Assembly: GCF_014137975.1 (NCBI RefSeq)
Contig: NZ_JACGWZ010000003.1
Span: 151,501-215,500, forward strand
DNA: 64,000 nucleotides
From: Halosaccharopolyspora lacisalsi
GTDB lineage: Bacteria; Actinomycetota; Actinomycetes; Mycobacteriales; Pseudonocardiaceae
Direction: 5' to 3'
The notes beneath the pieces are model-generated. The model did not search any database. It worked only from the letters and a program-made list of their open reading frames with translations, and was not told the origin of the DNA. Every line of letters starts with the position of its first letter. The stretch's first letter is position 1. The translations under genes and the position numbers were made by a program. This document shows positions 63,305 to 64,000 of the stretch, piece after piece.

Positions 63305-63320
63305 GGTTTCGCGCGAAACC
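63305..63320. repeat. Perfect 16-bp palindrome GGTTTCGCGCGAAACC, second copy
   Basis: Identical to 5666-5681. It lies in the 46-nt tail-to-tail spacer between glgP and the TPR gene. Confidence 0.75.
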
Positions 63321-63339
63321 CGGATGGTCGTCGTCCCGT

Positions 63340-64000
63340 TCACGCCACGGACAGTCGGGTGCGCAGCGCGCGGACTCGGGGCCACCACGCGGCGGCTTCC
63401 TCGGCCTCGGCCAGTGCTCGGTGGGCGGCGGCGTTGTCGTGCCGGGCCATGTGGGCGCGGGCGAGGGTGACGAGATCGTCGGCCCGCGAGAGCGGTGAGG
63501 TGGCGTGCTCCGCCCCCAGCTTCGCCCGCCGCACCGCCTCGTCGGCGTCGCCCTCGACGAGAGCCAGCAAGCCGTGGACGCCGTTGAGCTGGAATTCCGG
63601 GAACCCCAGCGCGGAAGCGTCGTGCAGCGCCTTCTTGGCCACGGGCAGTGCTTCGTCCCCGGGGAGCTGCTCGGCCTCCACCGCCGAAAAGGCCAGCCCG
63701 GCCAGTCCCGCCAGGTTGTAGGACAGCTCCCGCGCCGGTAGGTCGGCGGCCGAGATGTGGCTCAGCAGCAGCGCGACCGCTTCGCCGTAGTCTCCCCGGG
63801 CCTCGTGGAGGCTCACCCGGCAGGACACCGTCGTGTTCAGGTCGGGGTGTTCGTCGGTGAGCTCGTCGACACGCGACTGGGCCCGTTCGAGATCACCGGC
63901 CTGGAGTGCTTCGTGGGCGCGGGCGGCCGAAGCACCGGCGCGGAACTCCGCGCGTCTCGACTCGGCCATGCTGGGCAGCCCGAACAGCAACCATCCGGTC
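63340..64000 (-). CDS. TPR-like protein, C-terminal part (5' end outside window)
   Basis: At least 220 residues, open to the window edge. The first visible residues (TGWLLFGLPSMAESRRAEFR) look like the end of a membrane helix followed by a soluble part, so the gene very likely begins outside; the TTG at 63990 is not a credible start. The soluble part has repeated helix pairs (ARAHEALQAGDLERAQSRVD, DAAAHRALAEAEEAAAW-type) fitting a tetratricopeptide fold. Family not identified. It is convergent with glgP. Confidence 0.7.
   Translation of the reverse strand, partial: TGWLLFGLPSMAESRRAEFRAGASAARAHEALQAGDLERAQSRVDELTDEHPDLNTTVSCRVSLHEARGDYGEAVALLLSHISAADLPARELSYNLAGLAGLAFSAVEAEQLPGDEALPVAKKALHDASALGFPEFQLNGVHGLLALVEGDADEAVRRAKLGAEHATSPLSRADDLVTLARAHMARHDNAAAHRALAEAEEAAAWWPRVRALRTRLSVA

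Overview
The window is about 70% GC, densely coded, and carries many GTG and TTG starts and many leaderless-type promoters. It is a chromosomal segment of a high-GC actinomycete. Gene order closely follows, from memory, the Mycobacterium tuberculosis Rv1294-Rv1328 stretch: hom-thrC-thrB-rho-rpmE-prfA-prmC-sua5-wecA-atp operon-DUF2550-cobO-murA-nucS-mce-thiolase-thioredoxin-glgP. The full-length delta subunit of the ATP synthase, the chaplin-like secreted protein, the DivIVA/Scy-like coiled coil and the DUF3558-type lipoprotein suggest a filamentous Pseudonocardiales member (Saccharopolyspora/Actinopolyspora type). The genus is an inference.

Layout. 1-2.7 kb: threonine operon, hom cut by the window edge, with overlapping stops and starts. 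2.7-10 kb: a long leader and rho with a low-complexity RNA-binding insertion, then rpmE, prfA, prmC, a convergent hydrolase and sua5. 10.3-19.5 kb: wecA, preceded by a 20-codon leader ORF, then two small AtpI/AtpZ-type proteins and the complete F1Fo ATP synthase operon (atpBEFHAGDC). 19.5-30.7 kb: DUF2550, a frameshifted LysR regulator, two GNAT acetyltransferases, a Tat-exported GH97 glycosidase, cobalamin adenosyltransferase, MurA with Asp at the fosfomycin position, a Rieske lipoprotein, a LysE exporter, Nudix, an APC permease and NucS. 30.7-45 kb is more accessory: an XRE-TPR regulator with a small unknown protein, a sodium symporter with a small partner, a frameshifted small membrane protein, an aldehyde dehydrogenase, a PEP-dependent dihydroxyacetone kinase (dhaKLM), a lipoprotein, hydrolases, a MazEF-type toxin-antitoxin pair and argS. 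45-64 kb: an M28 peptidase with a membrane domain, a DivIVA-like coiled coil, methylmalonyl-CoA epimerase, thiolase, DinB, a stand-alone TipAS protein, DUF3817, MarR, a thiamine-binding protein, a chaplin-like protein, a thioredoxin-TPR co-chaperone, two tandem HExxH lipoproteins, glucan phosphorylase and a truncated TPR protein.

Most of the window is conserved housekeeping DNA. No prophage, insertion sequence, CRISPR array, tRNA or rRNA was seen. The unusual material is mainly non-coding: a two-copy imperfect intergenic repeat in tail-to-tail spacers, a parS-like palindrome occurring twice intact, about 17 leaderless-type promoters, a wecA leader ORF, a long rho leader, and two genes that each need a one-base frameshift. 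I found no convincing undescribed multi-gene system. The best leads are the dispersed repeat, the XRE-TPR/unknown pair with its half-sites, and the orphan TipAS protein next to dinB.
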